A DNA stretch of 64,000 bases from Ophiobolus disseminans (lineage: Eukaryota > Ascomycota > Dothideomycetes > Pleosporales > Phaeosphaeriaceae), in contig MU006226.1 in the NCBI GenBank assembly GCA_010093685.1, positions 694,964 to 758,963 on the forward strand. Reading direction: 5' to 3'. The position numbers and the translations under genes were made by a program. The notes beneath the pieces were generated by a model, which had not been told where the DNA came from, made no database searches, and worked only from the letters and a program-made list of their open reading frames with translations. The stretch's first letter is position 1, and each line of letters starts with the position of its first letter. Below are positions 1 through 9,155 of this stretch, in pieces.

Positions 1-337
1 TCAGTTGTCGTCGGTGTACTGGTGAGCCGAAGGTGAATGGGGCGGGGCTGTACTCCATCTCCTGCGTAGTGTTCGCCCCTGAAGCCGTACACGAGCGTAA
101 GGTGATCTGCTTCTCTGGATCGTCCACTGGAGCGAATATTGCAGTATCGAAGAGGACAGGTTCCTGGCACTTCTCCAACGCTGGTACACCATAGAGATGC
201 GTCCATTTTGTCGGATCGTTGTTGGCTTTACTGCATTGTATAGGGCAAGGATCGAATGGCGATGCCGAAGACGATGCAGAAGCAATGAAAGGAAAAGTCG
301 AAAGAGCAGCAAAGCTGGTAATAAGTGTGTGCATCAT
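1..337 (-). CDS. GH18 chitinase, class V/killer-toxin-like, N-terminal part (runs off the window)
   Basis: The reverse strand is open from an ATG pair at 337-332 to the window edge (112 codons). It starts with a signal peptide (residues 1 to about 22, ending near the Ala/Ser-rich stretch). The mature start FDPCPIQC, then KWTHLYG, LEKCQEPVLFD and a proline-rich stretch follow the usual N-terminus of secreted fungal subgroup-C GH18 chitinases (CP..C...NWT.Y..L..C..P.LFD), which come before LysM/chitin-binding and GH18 domains. The catalytic domain lies outside the window, so the enzyme class is inferred from this N-terminal signature only. These proteins are secreted and act on chitin. The gene is divergent from the secreted-protein gene at 1102, with a LysM protein 3.3 kb away. 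Confidence 0.7.
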   Translation of the reverse strand, partial: MMHTLITSFAALSTFPFIASASSSASPFDPCPIQCSKANNDPTKWTHLYGVPALEKCQEPVLFDTAIFAPVDDPEKQITLRSCTASGANTTQEMEYSPAPFTFGSPVHRRQL

Positions 338-1101
338 TGCGACGACTTGTGTGTCTATTGACACAAAAATGAATGACAGGAAGAAAACGAATGTGATAGT
401 CAATCGAACGCGACAAAGACTGGCATCTAAGGAAGGTGTATGATACTCGACTTATGAAGACCTGTGTCATTTCTTAGTCCAATCTCACATTCTTCTTCAT
501 CGTTGAGGCGTCCATTGCGATCACCCCTAGCTGCCACCCAGACTAATCCAGACTACAAATTAACAAACGGCACTAACGCAGGAACCATCGTCGGATCTGA
601 ATGAGCATGGATTTCACCTGTCCGTGCATCGAAATAGTCTAGCAATGGCTTATTCACCCGGCTTGGCACCGCCGAAGGATCATGTTAGTGGTGAGGCAGA
701 CTTTGGTATGCTGTCTAGCTGTATACTCCTGAGCAGGGTAAAGGTGGACATATTGATTTTTGAGGCGTCCAGTTGGCATCTAGAATCCAAGACGCACGGA
801 CGCTACACCCGGTAGGCCGTAGTAAGGTCGGATTCATGCACTACCTAGGTAGAGCGCTTTGCAAGTCCTTCTAGTTGTCTCGATAATCTTTTCTCGACTC
901 AATCAATCCATTTGGCTGACGATCGGGTTCCAGTCTTTCTAGCATTCCTTCATTCAGTTCTGTTGCCGAGTTTGTGTGATTTCCATTCCCCTCGCCAGAG
1001 ATTTGACCGGGAGCCTGTATATCCTCACAACGCTATAAACACTCTAAGCCATTCTCGTTGCAGCACCGAGACACCACTCGTTTATCTCGGCGGAAACTAT
1101 C
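338..1101. promoter_or_regulatory. Divergent intergenic region between chitinase and secreted-protein genes
   Basis: This 764-bp spacer lies between two diverging 5' ends and must hold both promoters. A TATA-like TATAAA at 1034-1039 sits about 63 bp upstream of the ATG at 1102. No convincing coding ORF is seen: the short ORFs on both strands have no codon pattern or family resemblance. Confidence 0.4.
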
Positions 1102-2219
1102 ATGAAGCTTCAGACGTTGTTTCTTCTTGCTGCGGCGGCAGTACCGGTATGGGCTTCTGCAGCTGCTTCCGGATGGGAGGCTGTTCTATTCTATGATGTA
1201 AGTGACGCCCTGTTCCTGATACCTAGTCATCCTCAAGAACTGCACTCTGCAGACTCAACCTTGTCGAGGCTCCGTAGATATCCAACCTTGTCCATCCTGT
1301 ACTATGTCTGACGGACAACTCTAACATGTCTCCAGGTCTATCGAATGGACGGCTACCGACCTGAGAGCGAACGAATCATTGGTGGCACGTGCAAAGGTAC
1401 TGCACCAGGTGGTCGATGCAACTTTATTGAGTTTATCAAGAACATCGACTCGATGAACCTCTATGCAAAAGCAACCGAGGATGGGGCAGTAGAGAAAATA
1501 ACAAGACTGAATGAACAGAGCATTCCAGGCGATCTTGATCGAAACGATCCTGATCCAGCTCAAGCTGCAAAGATTGGAGAGTGGGAAGGACGCCCAAACT
1601 TCGATGATCCTGGTGCCAGGTACAAGAACTACGATGGATCATACTGGCCCTTAAAGCTCGTGGGTACAGACGCGAAGCTGAAACATGCGGATGTGCTGGT
1701 CAAACTGGGTGAAGTGGTTGAAGCGGCAAAGCCCTATGCAGACAAGGCAGGACAAGGGGACAACCTTGTAACCCGGATCAATCGGGTTCTGTAAGCCTAC
1801 CCTTTTTTTTGAGTTCTCTTCGAGCACTAATTGGAAGCTGTAGTGATCAGATCATTCTTGCACGTACAGCAGAGAATCATGGCAATCTTATCCGCGAGAT
1901 TAACGAACACAAAACGCTCGGTTTACCCGTACATAACGCCGCCATAGGTGAACCCAAAATCGTCGCCCAACCAAAGACTATAACGGATGCGCAAGGAGAC
2001 ACTTATGATAGTCTCGACTCTGAGAGATTGTTCCAGGACATTCAAAACCATCCAGGCGCAAATGATAAGAAGAAGGGGAAGATCATGACTGCTATGGTAA
2101 AATTTGTAAGTACTGTGCAACACCTGCATGTGTTGCAAGAATGCGTGTCCTACCACCTAGACCTTATGAAGAAGCCTGCATGTACTCACAACATGTCCAA
2201 GACTGCATTGAATTCCTAA
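1102..2219 (+). CDS. Small secreted protein of unknown function, three or four exons
   Basis: Exon 1 (1102-1197) encodes a signal peptide (MKLQTLFLLAAAAVPVWASA). Intron 1198-1335 (GTAAGT..CCAG) joins in phase 0 to exon 2 (1336-1790). Intron 1791-1843 (GTAAGC..TGTAG) joins to exon 3 from 1844, giving RVLDQIILARTAENHG across the junction. The mature protein is hydrophilic, rich in Asp/Lys, with few cysteines. I recognise no family. The 3' end is unsettled: the exon-3 frame runs to 2219, but a GTAAGT at 2106 and a CCTAG ending at 2160 would give a 55-nt intron and a stop at 2167-2169. Extracellular location is inferred from the signal peptide. It is divergent from the chitinase gene and could be an effector-like or wall-associated protein. 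Confidence 0.6.
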
Positions 2220-3607
2220 AAGAGCTCTGAAGATATACAGGTCTTAGTAAGGCGGGACCACGGATTGTTGCAACAACTAGTGGTGGGCTTTAGGCAAAGA
2301 CGCGTACAAATTGCTGACTTGTGCGATAACAGAAAGAAGGCTATTTTAGCGACACAAAATTCTCGGAGACACCAAAGTCTAGCGGCAAAACGCATCAGGA
2401 CACCATCACTGGTGTTCAGGCCGTCTCGAGTAAAGTAAAGTCTATGTGTCCAAAGTAACAGCGTGTGGACTGGGCGACTGCGAATTCGCCAGCAGGTAGC
2501 CATCTTTTCATTGATCCCTGCTTGTCCAGAGTTGCTTCTATAAAACATGTTCATGTCCAACCTTTGAGGCACATTGGGCTTTGATTCGCGCTGCGTGCCA
2601 TTCAATTGTATTTTTATTTAATCATACATTTTTGTTGAAGAAACCTACCTAGGTATTGCTTTTGAGAATTGCATAGCAAATCCGACGGTGCTTGAGTGAT
2701 GATCCAGTCACGACTTGAAGCAGTGGAATAAACCGACCCTTTTTGAGACTCTGCACGACAGCAATCCTCTCGGCTTGTCAGTGTTCATTTGGCTTTCTGA
2801 CCAGCACTCAACTCTCCCAAAGGAAAGGATCATTCCGCCTCCTATCTCGGAGTTCAAAAATGCTCATAGCAGCCGGATCCGAAGATCGACCCGTCACCAT
2901 CAGTCACTGAACAAACGTCTCCGGCGGCATTTCCACCTAGTTCTTCCCTTTTCACACTAGTCCAACCAGCCCAACGCAAAAACCCAGGCTCCCCTCGTGC
3001 CGAGCGTAACATCGATCGCAATAGCAGTCGTCGCCATGTTACCTCGCCTACGTGAGCCTGGACCGCGCTGCAGCCTCGCTTGCGTACACACCAGCAATAC
3101 TTCTCCTTAATATGTAAACGCACGACCGGTTGGCGGTTCAAGCGCTAACATGCCTCGACTGTTCTCACGCCACGGCCCGGGAATTTGACAATGTGGACAG
3201 ACATGCATGTGCGGCTGTTCTCCATGTGTAGACGCATGAACAGGGGATATAACCGGTACGCGAAGGATCGGTTCCTAGCGCGGGAGAAGGATCTCGAAGG
3301 ATCGGAAGCGTATGCAGGGACCGAAATCTAAATTGCTCTTGGCGAGGGCCTTTGTGGGTGATAGTTTTTGTAAATGCGCCTCGTAGGAAGACGTGCGTTT
3401 GCGCGAAAGTTTTTGTCACGGGAGAAATTTTAGGGGTGGGACTAAGCGGTGTTGGCGTGTGTAATTGAGGTATTTAGTGTTAGGGTACGACAGGGGAGAT
3501 ATAAGGAGAGCCCATGTCAGTGACGAAGTAGAACTACTACAAGCTCGAGACTTTCAATCCTTCTTCGTCTTCTTGTCCAGTTGTTGCTCTCGCTCTTTCG
3601 CCGCACC
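2220..3607. other. Gene-free spacer
   Basis: Nearly 1.4 kb with no ORF that looks coding. Several 60-130-codon frames exist on both strands but lack ATG starts, domain signatures or plausible splice structure. A TATA-like ATATAAGG near 3497 lies about 110 bp upstream of the LysM gene start and may be its core promoter. Confidence 0.4.
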
Positions 3608-4934
3608 ATGTCTATCTATAGAACCATCTATCTCGCCCTGGCGACATTTGCTTTCTCCGCATCTGCATTGACGATCGAGCGTCGAGATGGCAAACCTAGT
3701 CTCCCGTACGATGACAAGACGACCAAGGACTGTACGTATTGGGTCGATTACGATGGGACCCAAGAATGCGCGAAGATGCTCGAAGACAACTGGGCTACTT
3801 TAGAGAACTTCCGACGCTGGGTATGTTGCGCTACAATTTGTAGACATGAGATAGCGGTGGTCTGACCGTGGATAGAATCCTACCATTGGACCCAACTGCT
3901 CGGGCTTGACGAAAGGAAAGTCTTACTGCGTTGAAGCACTGTTCGAGGCTCCGCCGGGTCAAACGAGTGAAGTGCCTAGCCCATCTGCTACACCGACACC
4001 CACGCCTACACCTACTGCGGCGAGTAGCTCGATGGTGTCAAGCTCATCTGCTAAGCCAACTACATCGTCCTCGGTCGCATCTTCATCCACCTCAAAGACT
4101 TTTTTAGCCTCAACTTCATCCACACCGCGGCCCTCATCGAAATCTTCAACGACTCCGCTCGCGTCTTCTTCAAAGTCTTCAACACCTGCACCGGCACCCT
4201 CACCTTCGCCCACGAAATCAGCAGGTAGTATCGAAACCCCACTCCCGACCCAGCCAGACATCGTCTCCAACTGCGACCAATTCTACCTCGTCAAAGCCAA
4301 CGAGCAATGCGCCGACATAGCCAGTCGTTTCGGCATCAGCCTGACCAAATTCATAAACTGGAACCCCAAAGCCGGAAGCACCTGCAGCGGTCTCTGGGCC
4401 GACGCCTACGCCTGCGTCAGTATCGTAGGCCAGGAAGCCGCGCCCGTCGCGTCTGCCTCGCCCACGAAACCCGGCAACGGCATCACGACGCCACTGCCCA
4501 CGCAGCCAAACCTAGTCGCCAACTGCGATAAATTCTACTTCGTCCAGAAGACCGAGCAATGCTCTGCCATCGCCGCGGCGAACGGTATCTCGCTCACGCA
4601 ATTCCTGAACTGGAACCCCTCCGCTGGATCAACGTGCGGCGGTCTCTGGGCCGAAGCATACGCCTGTGTGAGTATCGTCGGACATACGCCCAGCACGCCG
4701 AAACCCACGCCCACGCCCACGAAGCCGTCGAATGGGGTGCAGACACCCAGTCCGATTCAAGCCGGCATGACGACGAATTGCAAGAAATTCGACTTTGTGA
4801 ACAAGAATGAGATTTGCGATACGATTGTCAGGCGCAATGGGATTAGTTTGGCGAATTTTGTGCAGTGGAATTCTGCTGTGGGGTCGGATTGTAGGAGTAT
4901 GTGGGCGGAGACGTATGTGTGTGTTGGGGTGTGA
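3608..4934 (+). CDS. Secreted protein with four LysM chitin-binding domains
   Basis: Exon 1 is 3608-3820, intron 3821-3875 (GTATGT..ATAG, 55 nt), exon 2 3876-4934; product 423 residues. Residues 1-20 form a signal peptide. The first LysM (about 42-90) spans the intron and reads ..WNPTIGPNC. A Ser/Thr/Pro-rich linker (about 95-195, probably O-glycosylated) follows. Three further LysM copies lie at about 201-252, 287-337 and 371-423, each with C..F/Y..V...C..I...GIS...F..WN and a closing Cys. Fungal LysM proteins bind chitin or N-glycans outside the cell; pathogens use some to hide chitin and others protect or modify the wall. No catalytic domain is present. The chitinase 5' end 3 kb away suggests a chitin-related neighbourhood. 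The ATG at 3608 is chosen because it opens the signal peptide. Confidence 0.9.
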
Positions 4935-5033
4935 GTGGAGCGAGGGGGTGGTAATAGTTAATTGACGTACGAGAGAAATTTTGGAAATGAAGATGTACCG
5001 CATTTTTGCTTTGCGCAGAGACTGCACTCTGTC

Positions 5034-5846
5034 TCAATCCATGTTAACATGATCATAGTCCTCCGGCATAGTCGTCGTAACATGAAACTCCTCATTATCA
5101 ACATCCACGCCCCACTTCTCAGCCAGCTTCTGCGTCGCCCATCGCCACAGGGGATTGCACAAGCGATGTCTGTACGGTTCGCCACCGCCGATGACATTCT
5201 CGCCACCGCTTCTTACGTAGAACCTGAACTGCAGGCCATTGAGCTTCGGCATTTCGATGATGCGATCGAGGCCGAACTTCGCAACGAAAGTTTCCAAATC
5301 CTTTGCCAGAAAGGCCTTTTCTTCCTCGACGCTTCGATCTTGTTCGGGGTCGTAGTGCAAGCCGGTATTCCACCAAAGCGCTTGTTCGTTGGAATAGTCG
5401 AACTTCTCCATGGGAACGCCGTCGACGATGCTGGGGAAGCTGAAGATGACGTTAAGAAATTTGAGGTTCGTGAATTTAGAAATGAGTTCCGTCTGTACCG
5501 CCGTGCCCTCCTCGGTCCAATTATTCATGGAAAACTGCCCGACGCCCTTAGTCGCCGCATCTCCAGGGAAATAAGCGAAGAGGTTCAGGAACTGTTTCGA
5601 CGTTGGCGTGTTCCATGATGTGATGTTACGGGCAAGGAAGATAGGCGTGGCTTCGTAGAAAAGCTGGCGATTGGCTTGACATAAGCCTGGTAGCTCGCGG
5701 ACGAGCGCGTTCTTGTCTGCCATGTTTACTGCACTCCAGTCTTTCGGAAAGACACCAAATCGTTCGAAAGCGTAGGCGTAGATTCGGTCACGCAACTCGC
5801 GAGGGAGGCGTAGAAGTGGAGATTGTGAGGGGGCTGAATGAGACAT
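5034..5846 (-). CDS. F-box-like (2EXR-type) protein
   Basis: Single-exon ORF of 270 residues. The N-terminus (residues 11-26, LLRLPRELRDRIYAYAF) is the short F-box-like motif common in Pezizomycotina proteins, written L..LP.ELR..IY..A. It is followed by a Leu/Trp-containing region with no catalytic motif. Proteins of this type are thought to be substrate adaptors or orphan members of large lineage-specific families; the partner is not visible here. The gene ends 99 bp from the LysM gene, tail to tail. The ATG at 5846 is the first in the frame and gives a normal start for the family. Confidence 0.8.
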   Translation of the reverse strand: MSHSAPSQSPLLRLPRELRDRIYAYAFERFGVFPKDWSAVNMADKNALVRELPGLCQANRQLFYEATPIFLARNITSWNTPTSKQFLNLFAYFPGDAATKGVGQFSMNNWTEEGTAVQTELISKFTNLKFLNVIFSFPSIVDGVPMEKFDYSNEQALWWNTGLHYDPEQDRSVEEEKAFLAKDLETFVAKFGLDRIIEMPKLNGLQFRFYVRSGGENVIGGGEPYRHRLCNPLWRWATQKLAEKWGVDVDNEEFHVTTTMPEDYDHVNMD

Positions 5847-6352
5847 TGCGATAGTTGCATGTGTAGACTGTTCAGAGACTTCAGCGAGGTAGAGAACAAC
5901 TATAGTGGTTTGGGTTGGGATTGTAGATTTTATACCGAAGAGGGTGACGGATGACGGAAGAATCCAGGGTAATAGGTATGCGCTTGCATGCAGGGACGTG
6001 CTGCAAGGCTAACTGGGGCCGTGCCGTGCAGGGGTATCGAATAAATGCGTCCTCAGGCACCCTAAACCTATTTCACCCACGGTGCCGTACCGCATGGTAG
6101 CACATCTGACAGAGAATGCAAGAGGCACCCATCGTTGCATGACGTCATTCGTACTGCAGTCTATACCGACGTAAGGGCTACATTTGAGCTTTGGTTTTGT
6201 AGTGAACCTGTTTCCGCCGAAATTGACATAACCGTAGCTATTGGCCTAGTTCAATAGCCTTGTCCATCAAAGACACAAATCCTCTCACGTCTCCGCCCGC
6301 ATAAATTCGAACCCTTATATCCCATTCCATGCCCTCAAGCGCTGGTGAAGCT
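5847..6352. other. Intergenic spacer
   Basis: 506 bp upstream of the F-box-like gene and downstream of the exonuclease gene. It should hold the F-box gene promoter. No ORF or RNA gene is recognised. Confidence 0.35.
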
Positions 6353-8359
6353 TTACAGCGTCAGTGGAACCGGTGGACCGCCGTCTCCGGCAGCCTCGTT
6401 GTCGCTCCAACCATCCGCGTCCTCTTTGGCTCGCTGCACGGCATTTTCGCGAGCAGCAGCTTCCCGAGTGGCCTTGTCTTTCGCGCGCATGTCGTTCAGC
6501 TCAGGTGAGCCGCGAATGGTAGCCTCTCGCACGCAAGTAGCGAGCATAACCTGGACCTGAATAATGTTAGTATGCCATATGAGTTTCAATGTACGAGGAC
6601 TTACCGTGTAAACTGCATCGTTGCCGGCGTTGTGGAGTTTCCAGCCAATGATATCAAAATAAAGCAGGATCCTACCCAAGCTTGTGGGCTGCAGCTCACG
6701 GCGCCAGGCTTGGTATATCTTTGCCGTATCCATTGCCTCGATAATGTTGTTGTTCTTCAAGGGGTCGTAGCCGAGCTGCTGGAGGTACTTGACATCAGTC
6801 AAGGTATCATGGCCAAGGAAGATGATATTGCGCTTCTCCGTGAGATCGATCCTGTTCAGCATATCGTGGATCAACTCTACTGGCGTGTTGGTGGCATGGA
6901 CACCGAACGGGGGATTGAAGACAGCGGCAACGTGCTGTGGAGCTTCCTTCAGGCCCACGAAGGTGGATTCGCCAAACTCGAAACCGTCAGGGTGTCCAGC
7001 GCAGAAGTCACGGTTGACCAGATGCTTGTTCTCATTGATTCTGAAGTGGCGTGCCTTGATCTTTCCTCTCCAGCACTCTCCGTCGGGGCCAGGTGCAACG
7101 CCAATGAGGTCGCGAGTGTCCAGAGTAGCGATGCCAACTTCGGTGATCCTGTTGTGATCCCTCTCGTAGGCCTCAAGATCGACGGCAACGAAGACGACAT
7201 CCTGGTCGAAGGCGAACGGAGCCGGGCAGGATGGGTCAATCGCTTTCGGATTGACTGAAGATGCTGTGCCCTCACCTGGGTGGAAGCCAAGACAACGTTC
7301 TGCACGCTTGAACTGGTTTATCATAGAGAGCTGGCGGCCCATGCGATCGACATGCTTGGTCTCTCGCTTAGCCTTGTTCTTGTTCTTCTGGAGCTCGCTG
7401 ATGTCTGCCATGATCTGTCGGAAGTCCTCCAGGGTAACGCTGTCGGGTGGACCAAAACGCCTCTCTCCTAGGGCTATGAACTGGCTGTCTGGTGCGTTAT
7501 TCACCATGCTGTCGTATGCGTCTCGTGAGTCAGAGCGTCCGAGGTAGCGAGGTAGGCAGGCTGGATGATTGGGGAAGCGGATTACAAGAGCGTCTTCACG
7601 CTGTGCGTCAGTGATGCGGAGGACGAGGTTAAGCTTCTTGTTGATCTCGTCGAGGAGATCTTGGACCTGGGTCTCGCGGACGAGAATCACCGGGTTGTTC
7701 GAATCAATGTCGTATGTGTAGTACCTAGGGTGAGAATTAGTGTGAGCGCATGACTGGTTCGGGTGATAGAAACTCACAGATCCCATTCACGTCTCCAGAA
7801 TTGACCTTTGTCGAAGGCTGCCTCAGTAATGTCCTGAGACTGGGCCGGATTGCAGAATTTGTAAGGGTACTTTGATAAAGGAAGGATAGGCGTGAAAGGG
7901 TAATGAGCTGGGGCGAGATCTCCACGGTGAAGGCCGGAGGCCGGAAGCGTAGAGGTCGATTTCTCCATATTGCCTAGGTTCCAAGAGCTCACCGCGCCTT
8001 CGACCCAAACGAACCGACGATCAGGGTTCGGTGGGGCTTGAGTGGGGATAATAGAGGCAGCGGAGTCAGTGGGCACAGGCGCGGTCTTAATAGGTGGATC
8101 GACAGGCAGTTGTTTGCTGGAAGCGGTGGCTTGCGGCGGCTCGTTTTCGAGCGAGAGGCCCTCGAGAGATACGCCCCCGGAAGCATCATCGTCCAGGACC
8201 GCAGCCGGCTCTGGTGAGACTGGCCTATCGGGTAAGGCCTAACGGGGTCAGCCATGATACTCTACGTAGTTCTTGGATTGGTTTCAATAGTCATACATCG
8301 ATGTTGGCCTGCACTAGCTTGCGCAGTTGCTCGAGGCGGAGACGCGAGGTGGAAGCCAT
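6353..8359 (-). CDS. DEDDh 3'-5' exonuclease of the Gfd2/YDR514C-QIP family
   Basis: Four exons on the minus strand: 8359-8297, 8238-7778, 7724-6605, 6556-6353, with introns of 58, 53 and 48 nt; total 615 residues. The last acceptor could be 6 nt further on. The first exon encodes only 21 residues. The C-terminal RNase H-like domain keeps all DEDDh positions: VDLEA (Asp about 357, Glu 359), TDVKYL (Asp about 485) and HNAGNDA (His about 539, Asp about 544). This HNAGNDA form is characteristic of fungal Gfd2/YDR514C-like proteins, the group that includes QIP, the exonuclease that removes the passenger strand with QDE-2 in Neurospora RNA silencing. RNA silencing is therefore a likely role, but another RNA-trimming function is possible. 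The N-terminal third is proline-rich and probably disordered. Confidence 0.85.
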
Positions 8360-9155
8360 GATGCTATTTGCTGTCGAGTTTGTTTGTGGCGGTGGGGGAT
8401 GTGCAATTGGGAGGTTTGTGTTGGTAGTTATAGAAAGAGGAAGGAGCAAACGCTGTGCAACAGAACAAGTCGAGGTGAGCACGCGACACGGTGAGTCCAG
8501 CAATTTGGGGAATGTGGTAATTGCATGCGAGCAGTGAGGTTTCTCTTATGGCTCTGAGCTCTTGTTTACAATTACTGGTGTTGTGGTGAGACGAGGACTG
8601 ATGAATTGCGAGGCCGAGTTCGAAGAGCGGCAAGCACGACTCAACACGTGATACAGAGATGGATGGAACGTGACCATACTTGCGACACGAGATTGAGCTG
8701 TTCTGGCATTTTGCATTTCGCATAGAGAGACCATGCGCTGCCCTGCATTGTGTCGATCCGCAAGAAGTGGTGTAGATGAATGTTTGCCTCCGCCGGTCTA
8801 TCGTGTGAACTCCCACACATGCAAAAAGTGAAAACAGGCAGTATATCAGAAGCCACTCACTGTATGGGCAGCCAGAAGTGCAGGTGGAGATGGGGACGGC
8901 GACAGACATCTGGAGTGCAGAGAATCATGCATGCTCTCACGCGTTACCTAAGCAGGCCTAGCCCGGCTTCACACCACAGCAGGCGCGACCACGTACAGCA
9001 GCAGCACACCATCGCCGCCGCATTCCGCGCTCTGCACCCCCGCCGTCGCCCTGATTCTCCCCTCCACCTCCATCGACGCGTGGCTAGAGAGTCTGACGCG
9101 CGCGTCATCTGCCTCTCTCCACGACCACTCTCGCTCGCACTCTCCGCCATGCGCC
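8360..9155. promoter_or_regulatory. Divergent promoter region between exonuclease and ING genes
   Basis: A 796-bp spacer between two outward-facing 5' ends. It contains a C/T-rich stretch just before the ING start (about 8990-9150), common in fungal 5' leaders. No clear TATA box or coding ORF was found. Confidence 0.4.

Noticed and set aside
2216..2605. 129-codon minus-strand ORF next to the secreted-protein gene
   Set aside because: No signal peptide, domain or splice logic, and composition like the surrounding noncoding DNA.
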